In this document: one piece after another, positions 31,296 through 40,944 of the stretch
How the letters are laid out: every line of letters begins with the position of its first letter
How positions within the stretch are numbered: the first letter of the stretch is position 1
Position numbers and translations under genes: made by a program
Notes under the pieces: model-generated
The model's database searches: none
The model's input: the letters and a program-made list of their open reading frames with translations, nothing else
Told to the model about the DNA's origin: nothing
DNA from: Massilia niastensis DSM 21313
Lineage (GTDB): Bacteria; Pseudomonadota; Gammaproteobacteria; Burkholderiales; Burkholderiaceae_D
Direction of reading: 5' to 3'
DNA: 59,535 nt
Assembly: GCF_000382345.1 (NCBI RefSeq)
Contig: NZ_KB908116.1
Coordinates: forward strand, 1-59,535

Positions 31296-33200
31296 TTACT
31301 GCATCAGCTCCGAGATCATCTTCACCGGCGCGTTGCCGTAGCTGAGGAACTGGTCGTGGAATTCCTTCAGGTTGAAGCGCTCGCCCAGCTGCTGCTTGCG
31401 GCGTTCGCGCAATTCCACGATCTGCTCGTAGCCGCTGAAGTAGCTGGTCAGCTGCACCGAGGTCAGGCTCACGCGGCGCCATTTTTCGTCGGCTTCCTGG
31501 CGCGTCTGGAAGGCCTGGCGGGTCAGCAGGTCGATCGCCTCGGCCTGCTGCATGCCCAGCACGTGCACGCCGTAGTCGAGGATGGTGTTGGTCACGCTGC
31601 GCAGGTTCCACTTCGAGTACATCAGCCACATCTCGGGCGCGTTGCCGCCATAGCCCGATTCCAGCATCATGCGCTCGCCGTACACGGCCCAGCCCTCGAC
31701 CATCGCGCCATTCCCGAACAGCGACTTGATCAGCGAAGGCGAGCGGTTCGCGTACACCAGCTGCGCGTAGTGGCCCGGGATCGCCTCGTGGATGTTGAGG
31801 ATCTGGAGGATCCACTCGTTGTACTCGCGCAGGCTGCTCTCGGCCTGTTCCGGCGTCAGGCTGTCCAGCGGGGTGACGTTGTAGTAGGTCTTGTCCTTCG
31901 GACGATAAGGGCCGGGCGCGTCGATGCTGGCGCCGGCCACGCCGCGCTGGTACATCGGGGTCTCGCGCACTTCGAGCGGCTTGTCGGCGTCGAGGGTCAG
32001 CAGGTTATGCTTCGTCACCCATTCGTGCAGCATGGGGATCTGGCGGCGGATCTCGGGGAGGAAGTTCTCGCGCGCGACGTGGCGCGCCGACAGCTTGTCG
32101 ATCATCATGCCGATCTTCTGGAAGCGGTCGTTCGGCTTGGCCACGCCGGCCATGTAGCGCGGCCAGAGTTCGTCCGAGATCGTGTCCATGCGCGCGAGCA
32201 GCTCCGCGCGCGTGGCCAGCGCCTTGCGGTAGGTCTGCTCGGCGCTGCTGGAGGACTGGATCTCGAGCGCGAACTTCTGTTCGTACATCTCCTTCCCGGT
32301 GCGGAACGGGCGTGCGCCCCTGGACGCCACCAGGCTCTTGTCGAGCTGGGTCAGGAAGTCGACATAGCCCAGCACCGCGCTGCCGGCGTTGGCGATGCGC
32401 TGCGCGAAGATCGCTTTCTCCTGCGCCGTCAGGATCGATTCCTGGGCCGCCTGGCCGAGGTCGGCCAGCACGGCGAGCGTACCCGGCGCCTGGGTGATCG
32501 CCAGCCGGGTGTGTTCGAGGGTCGGGGTGGTGATCGATGCCTGCGCGGCCTGGTAGAACTCGGGCACGTTGGCCAGGCGCCTGAGGATGGTGCGCAGGCG
32601 CTGCGGCTTGGCCGCGTAGTCGGTGTTCAGGACCAGGTCGAGCGGCTGGGCCACGTTGTACAGCGCCGGATTCCATTCGAATTCGCGCCAGGTGGTGAGG
32701 TTCCAGCGCTCCTTCTCCAGCTTGTTGACCAGCAGGGCCAGGTCGGTGCGTTGGCGTGCCGAGAGCTGTTTCGTATCGAGCTTGCTGAACTTGTCCAGCC
32801 ACTCGGTGTAGAAGGCCAGCTTCTTCGCGCGGGTGGCGGCGTCGGGAATGGTCAGGCTGGCGGCCTGGTCGAACTTGCCGACATAGATGCCGCCTTCCGG
32901 ATCGATGCGCCACAGCGCGGTCAGGAACTGCATGCTCATCGTGTCCATGCGGCGGTCGAGACGGCGCTCGGCGGGGCCGGCCGGCGGCGCCGCAGCCACC
33001 GCGGTCGCGGCGACGGCGGTAGCGGCGGCAGCCGCCGCGGCCTTCTTCACGGGCGCCTTCCTGCGCTTGTCGGCGGCCTTCGACTTGACCACCTTGGTGG
33101 CCTTCGCCTTGCCCTTGGCAGGCTTGGAAGTCCTGGCGCTGGCCGGCGCCAGTGCGAAACACGCCAGCAGCACCGCCAGCGCGATTTTCGTTTTCATCAT
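31296..33200 (-). CDS. DUF885 family protein, probable secreted metallopeptidase-like enzyme
   Basis: A 634-aa protein of the DUF885 family. It starts MMKTKIALAVLLACFALAPASA, a Sec signal peptide, followed by a Lys/Ala-rich linker (about 25-75). The likely zinc site is HEAIPGHY (about residue 470), with the downstream acidic residue in GWAVYGERMMLE. DUF885 proteins are thought to be peptidases, but few have been tested. An upstream in-frame start would add 28 residues and hide the signal peptide, so I reject it. It is transcribed alone. Confidence 0.85.
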   Translation of the reverse strand: MMKTKIALAVLLACFALAPASARTSKPAKGKAKATKVVKSKAADKRRKAPVKKAAAAAAATAVAATAVAAAPPAGPAERRLDRRMDTMSMQFLTALWRIDPEGGIYVGKFDQAASLTIPDAATRAKKLAFYTEWLDKFSKLDTKQLSARQRTDLALLVNKLEKERWNLTTWREFEWNPALYNVAQPLDLVLNTDYAAKPQRLRTILRRLANVPEFYQAAQASITTPTLEHTRLAITQAPGTLAVLADLGQAAQESILTAQEKAIFAQRIANAGSAVLGYVDFLTQLDKSLVASRGARPFRTGKEMYEQKFALEIQSSSSAEQTYRKALATRAELLARMDTISDELWPRYMAGVAKPNDRFQKIGMMIDKLSARHVARENFLPEIRRQIPMLHEWVTKHNLLTLDADKPLEVRETPMYQRGVAGASIDAPGPYRPKDKTYYNVTPLDSLTPEQAESSLREYNEWILQILNIHEAIPGHYAQLVYANRSPSLIKSLFGNGAMVEGWAVYGERMMLESGYGGNAPEMWLMYSKWNLRSVTNTILDYGVHVLGMQQAEAIDLLTRQAFQTRQEADEKWRRVSLTSVQLTSYFSGYEQIVELRERRKQQLGERFNLKEFHDQFLSYGNAPVKMISELMQ

Positions 33201-33395
33201 CGTATTCGGCCCTGTAACAACAAAAGAAAGGTCGGGACGCCCCGGAGCGCAGGCTGCCGTGCGGCGCGTGCAGATTAGCACCATTCACACCGCTTGCGGG
33301 CGGCGGAAACATTCCGACATGTAACGCAGAGCCCCGCATGATCACACGGAAGAGCTGGCGTTTGCAACGCGACAGGACGAGCCCAAGCGTCCAAC

Positions 33396-33675
33396 GTCAT
33401 TTTTTCAAGCATTCAGGGTCAGGTCTGTCATTCGGACATAGACGCACAACCCTTGCGAAATCTCAAAACGACTTTGAATATGCTGGGATGGTTTTCCTGT
33501 TCGATGTCATCGTCGTGCGTCGCAGGACAGAGCGATCAGATCCTCCCATGAACGGGCCACTTAACGCATCGGGGATAAACAAACCAGCGTTTTGAGCTAA
33601 ATCAAAGGTGCTCGATCGGTGTCCGAATGACAGACCTGACCCTGAATGGAAACGGTAGAGGTCATTTTTGCAAGC
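33396..33675. mobile_element. Small non-autonomous element with perfect 29-bp inverted ends
   Basis: A 29-base sequence at 33410-33438, which includes GGGTCAGGTCTGTCATTCGG, is repeated as an exact reverse complement at 33620-33648. Outside the two arms, GTCATTTTTTCAAGC (33396-33410) and GTCATTTTTGCAAGC (33661-33675) are near-identical direct repeats; the right copy is the true 3' end of the SNF2 gene. The interior encodes nothing convincing. The GGGTCAG-type arm resembles the repeat units around the Y1 transposase at 554. I read it as a MITE-like insertion at the gene end. Confidence 0.7.
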
Positions 33676-36600
33676 CCTGGCGCAGCATGGCCAGCATGGC
33701 TTCGGGCGACATGCGCGCCGCCATCTCGGTCCCTTCGAGCAGGCTGTCGGCCAGGTCGCGCTTGTGGTGGTGCAGGTCGACGATGCCTTCCTCGATGGTG
33801 CCGTGCGCGACCAGGCGGTAGATGGTCACGGGGCGCTGCTGGCCCATGCGGTGGGCGCGGTCCGAGGCCTGGTCCTCGACCGCCGGGTTCCACCACGGGT
33901 CCATGTGGATCACGTAGTCGGCCGCGGTGAGGTTGATGCCGACCCCGCCCGCCTTCAGGCTGATCAGGAACAGCTCCCCTTCGCCCCGCTGGAAGGCGTC
34001 GACGCGGCGCTGGCGCTCCTGGATCGGGGTGCTGCCGTCCAGGTACTGGTAGGGCACGCCGCGCCCGTCGAGGTAGTTGCGGATCAGGGTCAGGTGGTCG
34101 ACGAACTGGCTGAACACCAGCGCCTTGTGGCGGTTCTCGAGCAGGTCGTCGAGCAGGCGCGCGAAGGCATTCAGCTTGCTGCTGGCGATGCCGGCGCCCG
34201 GGGCCACCAGCTCCGGATTGCAGACCGCGCGGCGCAGCCGCATCATCTCGGCCAGGATCGCGATCGATTTCTGGTTCTCGGGCGCTTCCAGCGCGGCCAG
34301 CCTGTCGAGTGCCTCGCGGCGCAGCGATTCGTACAGCGCGGTTTCTTCCTGGGTGAGTTCGACCGGCAGCACGATCTCGGTGCGCGGCGGCAGCTCGGAC
34401 AGCACCTGGGTCTTGGTGCGGCGCAGGATGAAAGGCTGGACCAGGCGCCGCAGCCGGGTGCGCGCGCCGGCTTCGGCGCGCTTGTCCTGCGCCTTCTCGA
34501 TCGGGCCGGCAAAGCGCAGCTGGAACTGGTCGGCCGTGCCCAGCAGGCCCGGATTGATGAAGCGGAACAGGTTCCACAGCTCGCCCAGGTGGTTTTCCAG
34601 CGGCGTGCCGGTGGCCGCCATGCGGAAGTCGCCCTGCAGCGCCATCACGGCCTGCGAGCGCTTGGTGTGCATGTTCTTGACCGCCTGCGCCTCGTCGAGC
34701 ACGATGCTGTGCCAGCGCTTCCTGGCGAACTGCGGCGCTTCCAGCTGCAGCAGGCCATAGCTGGCCACGACCACGTCGAACGGACCGGCTTCCTCGAGCA
34801 GGGCGGCGCGGTCGCCCGGGCCGAACAGCTTCAGGTTCAGGGTCGGCGCGAAGCGCGCCGCTTCCGCGATCCAGTTCAGGCACACCGAGGTCGGCGCGAT
34901 CACCAGCGCCGGGCCGTTCGGCGCGCGCGTCAGCAGCAGCGCCAGCGCCTGCAGGGTTTTGCCCAGGCCCATGTCGTCGGCCAGGCAGGCGCCCACGCCC
35001 CAGTGGGCCAGCCGCGCCAGCCATTCGAAGCCTTCGCGCTGGTAGTCGCGCAGCTCGGCCTGAAGGGTGGTCGGCACGGTCGGCACGAAGGCCGCACTGT
35101 CTTCCATGCGCTTCAGGTGCTTGCGCCAGGCGGCATCCGCATCGACTTCACCGGCCTCGCGCGCCAGTTCGTCGAGCGCGAAGCTGGCCAGCGCATGCAT
35201 GCGCACGCCGTCGCCCTGGACCTCGCCATACGAGTAGAGTTCGGCCAGGCGCCGGTGCAGCTCGTCGCTCAGGGCCAGGTATTCGTTGTCGCCCAGCGCC
35301 ACGAAGCGGTTGCCGCCTTCGCGCAGGCGCGCCAGGATGGTGCGCAGGTCGAGCACGCGACCCTCGTCGATGACGATTTCGCCACTGGCCTCGAACCAGT
35401 CGCGGTCGCGCCGGATCTGTACGCGTAGCGACTTGCTGCTGGCGCGCTTCGCCACCCGGAATTTCTCGCCTTCCGGCCAGGCCACCATCACGCTCGCAGG
35501 ATCGAGCGCGCGCAGCTGGTCGACCAGTTCCAGGCAGTGCAAGGGCGTAGCGAGCAGCCATTCGCCGTGGTCCAGCTCCGCATGCTCGAACGCCTGGCAG
35601 GCGCCGATCAACTGGCGCTCGGCTTCGCGCTCGGCGTTCAGATCGCGCCGCGCCTCGGTGCGGATGCCGTTCACATCGGCGATCACATTCCCGGCGCCTT
35701 CGCCGGGCGTGTAATAGGCGCCGGCGTCGGGCAGGGGGCGGATCAGCAGTTGCATGCGCAAGCCCTGCTGGTAGGGCCGCAGGTGCACGTGAATGCGCGG
35801 ATCGGCGGCCACCGGTTCGATGTCGGTAGGGCTGGCGCCGATGTCCGACTGCACCGTGACGATCGAGGAAATCGCGCTGATTGCGCGCAGCACGCGGCGC
35901 TCGGCCGACAGCGGTACTTCGAGGCCCTCGCCGAGGATGGCGGCGATGCGCCGGTGTTCTTCCTTGACCTGCACCAGGCGCAAACGGGTCGGCGTTTCGC
36001 GGCTGACGATCACGTCGCCATCCTGCTCGCCTACCGGCGGCTGCAAGGTGATCATGACCTGGCCGGCGCGCGCCTTCACCAGCAGCTCGGGTTCGCCCGG
36101 CAGCAGCTCGACCCGGGTACCGGGCGAATCCATCCAGAACAGCAGCGGATGGCCGACCAGGGCCGCCAGCGCCTTGTCCAGCTCGAACTCGAAACGCACG
36201 CTGCTGCTGCCATAGTAGCGGCGGCCGGCGATCGCGTTCACCGCCTGCAAGTCCTGGGCGGTCAGGTAATCCAGTTCCGGGCCTTCCTCGGCCAGCCGTT
36301 TCAGGCCGACCGCGCGTCCGCGCGTCCAGCCGCCCTGGGCGTCGCGCTTCTGCTCGCGCGGCTCGACTTCCTGCACGCCCAGCGTCGGGTCGTAGCGGAT
36401 CATCCACACCAGGCGCGATTCGCGCACCACCTCGGTATTCACGGCCGGCTGCAGATTGATCAGGGCATTGAGCTGGCGTTCCCAGGCTTCCTCGCGCTCG
36501 AACCAGTGGGTCAGGTCGGCGAAGCGGTGCCGGCGCCGCAGCTCGCCGGCGCGCTGCTCGTGGCCGACGTAGCCGAGCTGGCCCAGCAGCCCGGCCAGCT

Positions 36601-37795
36601 GGGCCGAGAAGAAATCGAAACCGGCGCGCTCGGACTGTTCCAGCATCTCCTCGAGCTGGGGCTTTTTCCCCGCGAGTTGCGGCAGGCCGAGCCAGTGGTG
36701 CATCAGGGCGCGGAACAGGAAGGGTTCCAGCGCCATCTCCCAGTTGCGCGAGGCCAGCACCTCGGTGTTCACGGTGCCGCGCCGGATTTCGCTCAGCATG
36801 CCGAGCTGGAACCAGACCGCGTTGTCGGGGCGCTGCACCGCACGCGTGGCGATATCGAGCCAGGCATCGGCCAGCTTCTGGTGGGCCGGTTGCTTGCTGC
36901 GCAACAGGGCCGTGAGGTACAGGTGGGCGCCGGTGCCTTCGAAGATCGCCTTGCGCTTGCCGGTCTCGCGGCGCAGAAGCTTGAGGGCCTGCTCGACGCC
37001 GGTCAGGCCGGCATCGGCATCGTCGCGTAACAAGGCGATGACGCTGCGCAGGAACAGCCCCGGCGAATCGCTCACCTCGGCCAGCAGGGCAAGTGCGTCG
37101 TCGAGCCGGCCGCACAGGAGGTAGTGTTCGGACAGGGCGATACGCAGCGAGGTCGACGGATCGCCTCGCGCCGCATGCCGTTCAGCAGCCGCGCGGAGAG
37201 CGGGCGCACTGTCCGGTTCGCGCTGGGCGTGGGCGATGAGCGTGGCCAGCACGCCGTCGCGCAATCCCGGATGGATGCGGTTGACGAGGGCCGGATCGAA
37301 GGGGCGCGCGCAGACATCGACCAGCGGATGCAGGTAGCTGGCTTCGTGGCAGCGCAGGCAGGCCGCCAGCAGCGGCGTGACGATGGACGCGTCTTCTCCC
37401 GTCAGCAGCGCGATGCGCAACAGCGCCAGTCCCTGGCGGTAGCTGCGCAGCATCAGGTTTCCCTGCCAGTCGGTGCGCACCGGTGTCACCATGCCGTAGA
37501 CGGTAGCGACGCCCGCGAACACGCCGCGGTCGAGCGCATCGTCCATGACCGGCCAGGCTGCCTCGGGCGCGATGATCACGCCGCGCCCGGTCACGTCCCT
37601 GATCAGGCCAGCGGCGCGCAGGCGGTCCAGTTCCGCGGCCCATTGCTCGGGCGGCAAGGGGACACCGGCCGCCATCATGTGTTCGAGGATACGCTGGCGT
37701 CCCATCGGCTCGCCGGCAATCGCCAGCAGGATCAAGATCACACGCTCTTCGCCAGTGCAGGCCGCCAGGCGGACGGGCAGGTCGGCTGGGGTCAT
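33662..37795 (-). CDS. Very large SNF2-family helicase
   Basis: A 1377-aa protein. The C-terminal third is a Swi2/Snf2 ATPase: motif I DDMGLGKT (about 935), motif II DEAQ (about 1033), motif III ATGTPLEN, and motifs V-VI in SLKAGGVGINLTAADYVIHM and DRAHRMGQQRP (about 1315). The first 930 residues are not recognisable in detail: a possible winged helix at 10-75 (GRQRILEHMMAAGVPLPPE), then long helical and beta-rich regions. The ATG at 37795 overlaps the S9 peptidase stop (ATGA), so the two genes form an operon. The stop codon lies at the junction with the small element at 33396. Confidence 0.9.
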   Translation of the reverse strand: MTPADLPVRLAACTGEERVILILLAIAGEPMGRQRILEHMMAAGVPLPPEQWAAELDRLRAAGLIRDVTGRGVIIAPEAAWPVMDDALDRGVFAGVATVYGMVTPVRTDWQGNLMLRSYRQGLALLRIALLTGEDASIVTPLLAACLRCHEASYLHPLVDVCARPFDPALVNRIHPGLRDGVLATLIAHAQREPDSAPALRAAAERHAARGDPSTSLRIALSEHYLLCGRLDDALALLAEVSDSPGLFLRSVIALLRDDADAGLTGVEQALKLLRRETGKRKAIFEGTGAHLYLTALLRSKQPAHQKLADAWLDIATRAVQRPDNAVWFQLGMLSEIRRGTVNTEVLASRNWEMALEPFLFRALMHHWLGLPQLAGKKPQLEEMLEQSERAGFDFFSAQLAGLLGQLGYVGHEQRAGELRRRHRFADLTHWFEREEAWERQLNALINLQPAVNTEVVRESRLVWMIRYDPTLGVQEVEPREQKRDAQGGWTRGRAVGLKRLAEEGPELDYLTAQDLQAVNAIAGRRYYGSSSVRFEFELDKALAALVGHPLLFWMDSPGTRVELLPGEPELLVKARAGQVMITLQPPVGEQDGDVIVSRETPTRLRLVQVKEEHRRIAAILGEGLEVPLSAERRVLRAISAISSIVTVQSDIGASPTDIEPVAADPRIHVHLRPYQQGLRMQLLIRPLPDAGAYYTPGEGAGNVIADVNGIRTEARRDLNAEREAERQLIGACQAFEHAELDHGEWLLATPLHCLELVDQLRALDPASVMVAWPEGEKFRVAKRASSKSLRVQIRRDRDWFEASGEIVIDEGRVLDLRTILARLREGGNRFVALGDNEYLALSDELHRRLAELYSYGEVQGDGVRMHALASFALDELAREAGEVDADAAWRKHLKRMEDSAAFVPTVPTTLQAELRDYQREGFEWLARLAHWGVGACLADDMGLGKTLQALALLLTRAPNGPALVIAPTSVCLNWIAEAARFAPTLNLKLFGPGDRAALLEEAGPFDVVVASYGLLQLEAPQFARKRWHSIVLDEAQAVKNMHTKRSQAVMALQGDFRMAATGTPLENHLGELWNLFRFINPGLLGTADQFQLRFAGPIEKAQDKRAEAGARTRLRRLVQPFILRRTKTQVLSELPPRTEIVLPVELTQEETALYESLRREALDRLAALEAPENQKSIAILAEMMRLRRAVCNPELVAPGAGIASSKLNAFARLLDDLLENRHKALVFSQFVDHLTLIRNYLDGRGVPYQYLDGSTPIQERQRRVDAFQRGEGELFLISLKAGGVGINLTAADYVIHMDPWWNPAVEDQASDRAHRMGQQRPVTIYRLVAHGTIEEGIVDLHHHKRDLADSLLEGTEMAARMSPEAMLAMLRQGLQK

Positions 37796-39729
37796 GCCCC
37801 TCCCAGGTTGTCGATCGCGACCTGCGGCAGGCCGGCCGGCACCGGCACGCCGAACACGCGCAGGTAGAACACCAGCTCCGCTTCCAGGGTCTGGACCACG
37901 CTCTCGGCCTTGCGGAAGCCATGGCCTTCGCCCTCCAGGGTGATGTAGGCGACCGGCAGCTTGCGCGCGCGCAGCGCCTCGACCATGCTCTCCGACTGCT
38001 GCGGCGGCACCACCTTGTCGTCCAGGCCCTGGAAGAAGATCATCGGGTGGCGCAGCCTGTCGGTGTGGTGGATCGGCGAGCGTTCGCGGTACACCGCTTG
38101 CGCGCGCTCGGGCGGGGCGATCAGGTACTGGTTGTAGTGCGATTCGAACTTGTGCGAATCGGCGTCCAGGCCCGCCAGGTCGGACACGCCGTAGTAGCAG
38201 GCGCCGGCCTTGAACACGTCGTGGAAGGCGAGGGCGCACAGGGTGGTCAGGCCGCCCGCGCTGCTGCCGCGGATCAGCAGGCGGTCCGGGTCGACCAGTC
38301 CCTGTCCGGCCAGGTGGCGCGCGCCGGCCACGCAATCCTCGACATCGACCACGCCCCACTGGCCCTTGAGCAGGTCGCGGTAGGCGCGCCCGAAGCCGGT
38401 GCTGCCGCCGTAGTTCACGTCCAGCACGGCGAAGCCGCGGCTGGTCCAGAACTGGGTGGCCAGCTTGAGCGTGCTGGCCGCCATGCCGGTCGGGCCGCCG
38501 TGGCCGATCACGATCAGGGGCGGCAGTTCGCCATGCGGCGCCGCGAAGTCCGCATTGCAGGGCGGGTAGTAGAAGGCGTGGGCCGTCCGGCCGCTGGCGC
38601 TCGGATAGCTGATGCTGAGCGGGACCGACAGGTAGCCCTCCTCGGGCAGCTGTTCGATCGAACGCGCCAGCACTTCGCGGCTGCCATCCAGCAGGTCGAT
38701 GCGCGCCAGTTCGAGCGCGATGGTGGGAGCGCCGGCCAGCACCGCCACCGAGTCGCCGGCCACGCGCAGTTCGCGGATTTCCTGGTAGGGCGAGGCGACC
38801 TGGGTCAGTTGGCCGTCGCGCGCCAGGCGCGCCAGCCGGCTGACGCCCGCCTCGATGTAGGCGCAGACGATCTCGCCGTCGGGGCGGAAGCCGTACAGCG
38901 AGCCGCCGAAGCTCCAGTGCGGGCCGCCGAACTCCGCTGCGCGCGGGCACAGCGCGTGCACCACGCCATGGTCGTAGCGGTACAGGTTCCACCAGCCGCT
39001 GCGGTCCGACACGAAGTGCAGCTCGCCCTGCGGCGACCATTCCGGCTGGCAGATCGATTCCTGCGGGCCGCCGGCGATCAGCCGGCCATCCACCAGGGTG
39101 CCGTCTTCGGCGATCTCGGCCAGCCACAGCTCGGTGCCTTCCCAGGGCATGCGCGGGTGGTCCCAGCTCAGCCAGGCCAGCTGGCGCCCGCTTGGGGACA
39201 GGCGCGGCGCGGCATAGAAGTCGTTGCCTTCCATGAGCACGGTCTCGGCGCCGTCGAAGCCGATCGCGCAGATGGTGTTGTCGGGGTAGGCGGCGCCGCT
39301 CGTGTGGTCTTCGCGCACGCCGACCAGGCGCCGGCGCCGGGTATCGGCCACGAAGTCGGCGTAGCGGCGCGCGCCCTCGGCGGTCACCGGCGCCGGCTGG
39401 CCATCCGGGCCCACGCGGTAGATGCGGTTGTCGCCGTAGTGCGAGAACCATGCCGCGCCGTCCGCGACCGCATAGGCGCCGCCGCCGTATTCGTGCACGC
39501 GGCTGCGCACGTTGAACGGGGCCGGGGTCAGTTCGCGCTGCGCCGCGCCGTCGCGCCGGACCAGGGTGGTGCGCCCGGCTTCGCTGGCGCGGCCTTCCAG
39601 CCAATACAATTCGCCACAATCGAGCGCCAGCTGGGACAGCGGCGTGGCGCCGGCGGCCACCACTGCGGCGCTGATGGGAGAGGTCCAGGCGCCGCAGGGC
39701 GCGAGTAGTTTGCTCTTGGCAACGGTCAT
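37792..39729 (-). CDS. S9-family prolyl oligopeptidase-like serine peptidase
   Basis: A 645-aa cytoplasmic peptidase. The N-terminal half is a beta-propeller (repeats such as SWDHPRMPWEGTELWLAEI). The C-terminal alpha/beta hydrolase has the nucleophile in GSSAGG (about 488), Asp in GLDDKVVPP (about 570) and His in EGHGF (about 603). It resembles dipeptidyl/acylaminoacyl peptidases of the S9C type. AAGAAGGA lies before the ATG at 39729. It is translationally coupled to the SNF2 helicase gene and divergent from hemE. Confidence 0.92.
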   Translation of the reverse strand: MTVAKSKLLAPCGAWTSPISAAVVAAGATPLSQLALDCGELYWLEGRASEAGRTTLVRRDGAAQRELTPAPFNVRSRVHEYGGGAYAVADGAAWFSHYGDNRIYRVGPDGQPAPVTAEGARRYADFVADTRRRRLVGVREDHTSGAAYPDNTICAIGFDGAETVLMEGNDFYAAPRLSPSGRQLAWLSWDHPRMPWEGTELWLAEIAEDGTLVDGRLIAGGPQESICQPEWSPQGELHFVSDRSGWWNLYRYDHGVVHALCPRAAEFGGPHWSFGGSLYGFRPDGEIVCAYIEAGVSRLARLARDGQLTQVASPYQEIRELRVAGDSVAVLAGAPTIALELARIDLLDGSREVLARSIEQLPEEGYLSVPLSISYPSASGRTAHAFYYPPCNADFAAPHGELPPLIVIGHGGPTGMAASTLKLATQFWTSRGFAVLDVNYGGSTGFGRAYRDLLKGQWGVVDVEDCVAGARHLAGQGLVDPDRLLIRGSSAGGLTTLCALAFHDVFKAGACYYGVSDLAGLDADSHKFESHYNQYLIAPPERAQAVYRERSPIHHTDRLRHPMIFFQGLDDKVVPPQQSESMVEALRARKLPVAYITLEGEGHGFRKAESVVQTLEAELVFYLRVFGVPVPAGLPQVAIDNLGGA

Positions 39730-39758
39730 GGCGCATTCCTTCTTTGGGTGGATTGGCA

Positions 39759-39765
39759 TTATAAG
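39759..39765 (-). promoter_or_regulatory. Likely -10 box for the S9 peptidase operon
   Basis: On the minus strand the sequence reads TTATAATG about 30 bases before the ATG of the S9 gene, a perfect TATAAT. The -35 region (TTATCG, 18-base spacing) is weak. The hemE promoter on the other strand should overlap this 90-base divergent region; GATAAT at 39783-39788 is a candidate. Confidence 0.45.
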
Positions 39766-39819
39766 TGTGCACCGGGGGATGCGATAATAGAGGTTTTCCC
39801 TTCGTCCGGATTGCCTGCC

Positions 39820-40902
39820 ATGCCACAATTTGCCCCGCTCCAGAACGACACCTTCCTGCGTGCGCTGCTGCGCCAGCCGACCGACTACACCCCGGTGTGG
39901 CTGATGCGCCAGGCAGGGCGCTACCTGCCGGAATACCGCGCCACGCGCGAGCGCGCCGGCTCGTTCCTGGGCCTGGCCAAGAATCCGGACTTCGCCACCG
40001 AAGTCACCCTGCAGCCGATCGACCGCTACCCGCTGGACGCCTCGATCCTGTTCTCGGACATCCTGACCGTGCCGGACGCGATGGGCCTGGGGCTGTACTT
40101 CGCCGACGGCGAGGGCCCGAAGTTCGAGCGCCCGCTGCGCACCGAGGAGCAGGTGAAGGCGCTGGTAGTGCCTGATATGGACTCCCTCGACTATGTCTTC
40201 AAGGCCGTGACCCAGATCCGCACCGCCCTGAACGGCCGCGTGCCGCTGATCGGCTTCTCGGGCAGCCCCTGGACCCTGGCCTGCTACATGGTCGAAGGCG
40301 GCGGCTCGCGTGAATTCCACACCATCAAGAAGATGCTGTACCAGCGCCCGGACCTGATGCACCGCATCCTGGACATCAACGCGCAAGCCGTCGTGCAATA
40401 CCTGAACGCCCAGATCGATGCCGGCGCCCAGGCCGTGATGATCTTCGATTCCTGGGGCGGGGCGCTGGCCGACGGCGCCTACCAGGAATTCTCGCTGCGT
40501 ACCATGCAGAAAGTGCTGGATGGCCTGCAGCGCGAAAAGGACGGCGTGCGCATCCCGGCGATCGTGTTCACCAAGGGCGGCGGCATCTGGCTGGACGAGA
40601 TGGCCGGCATCGGCGCCGACGCGCTGGGCCTGGACTGGACCGTCAACCTGGGCCGCGCCCGTGCCCTGGTGGGCGACCGCGTGGCCCTGCAGGGCAACCT
40701 CGATCCGGCGATCCTGTTCGCCAATCCGGAGCAGATCCGCGCCGAAGTCGAACGCTCGCTGGGCGCCTACGGCGTCCCCTCCGCCGGCCATGGCCATGTG
40801 TTCAACCTGGGCCACGGCATCTCGCAATTCACCCCGCCGGAATCGGTCAGCGCCATGGTCGAGGCTGTGCACAGCTTCAGCCGCAAGCAGCGCGCAGCCT
40901 GA
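39820..40902 (+). CDS. hemE: Uroporphyrinogen decarboxylase
   Basis: A 360-aa enzyme that decarboxylates uroporphyrinogen III to coproporphyrinogen III in haem synthesis. The signatures are PVWLMRQAGRYLPEYR (about 25-40) and IGFSGSPWTLACYMVEGGGS, and FDSWGGAL lies further on. I chose the ATG at 39820, giving the usual MPQFAPLQNDTFLRALL start. A hairpin follows the stop codon, then the DnaA-box-like region before priA. Confidence 0.96.
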   Translation: MPQFAPLQNDTFLRALLRQPTDYTPVWLMRQAGRYLPEYRATRERAGSFLGLAKNPDFATEVTLQPIDRYPLDASILFSDILTVPDAMGLGLYFADGEGPKFERPLRTEEQVKALVVPDMDSLDYVFKAVTQIRTALNGRVPLIGFSGSPWTLACYMVEGGGSREFHTIKKMLYQRPDLMHRILDINAQAVVQYLNAQIDAGAQAVMIFDSWGGALADGAYQEFSLRTMQKVLDGLQREKDGVRIPAIVFTKGGGIWLDEMAGIGADALGLDWTVNLGRARALVGDRVALQGNLDPAILFANPEQIRAEVERSLGAYGVPSAGHGHVFNLGHGISQFTPPESVSAMVEAVHSFSRKQRAA

Positions 40903-40914
40903 GTCGTTCTCCCC

Positions 40915-40944
40915 TTTGCCGGTGCGCTGGAGTGCACCGGCAAA
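40915..40944 (+). terminator. Hairpin after hemE, probable terminator
   Basis: TTTGCCGGTGC pairs perfectly with GCACCGGCAAA (11 bp) across an 8-base loop, 12 bases after the hemE stop. No run of T follows on the plus strand, so termination may be weak or Rho-assisted. Confidence 0.5.

Noticed and set aside
33338..33595. An 85-codon open frame inside the inverted-repeat element
   Set aside because: It spans the repeat arm, has no family resemblance and no ribosome site; likely chance.
37796..39826. Upstream extension of the SNF2 helicase frame through the S9 peptidase gene
   Set aside because: The S9 peptidase is the real gene there, with clear catalytic motifs in another frame; the helicase begins at the ATG overlapping its stop.
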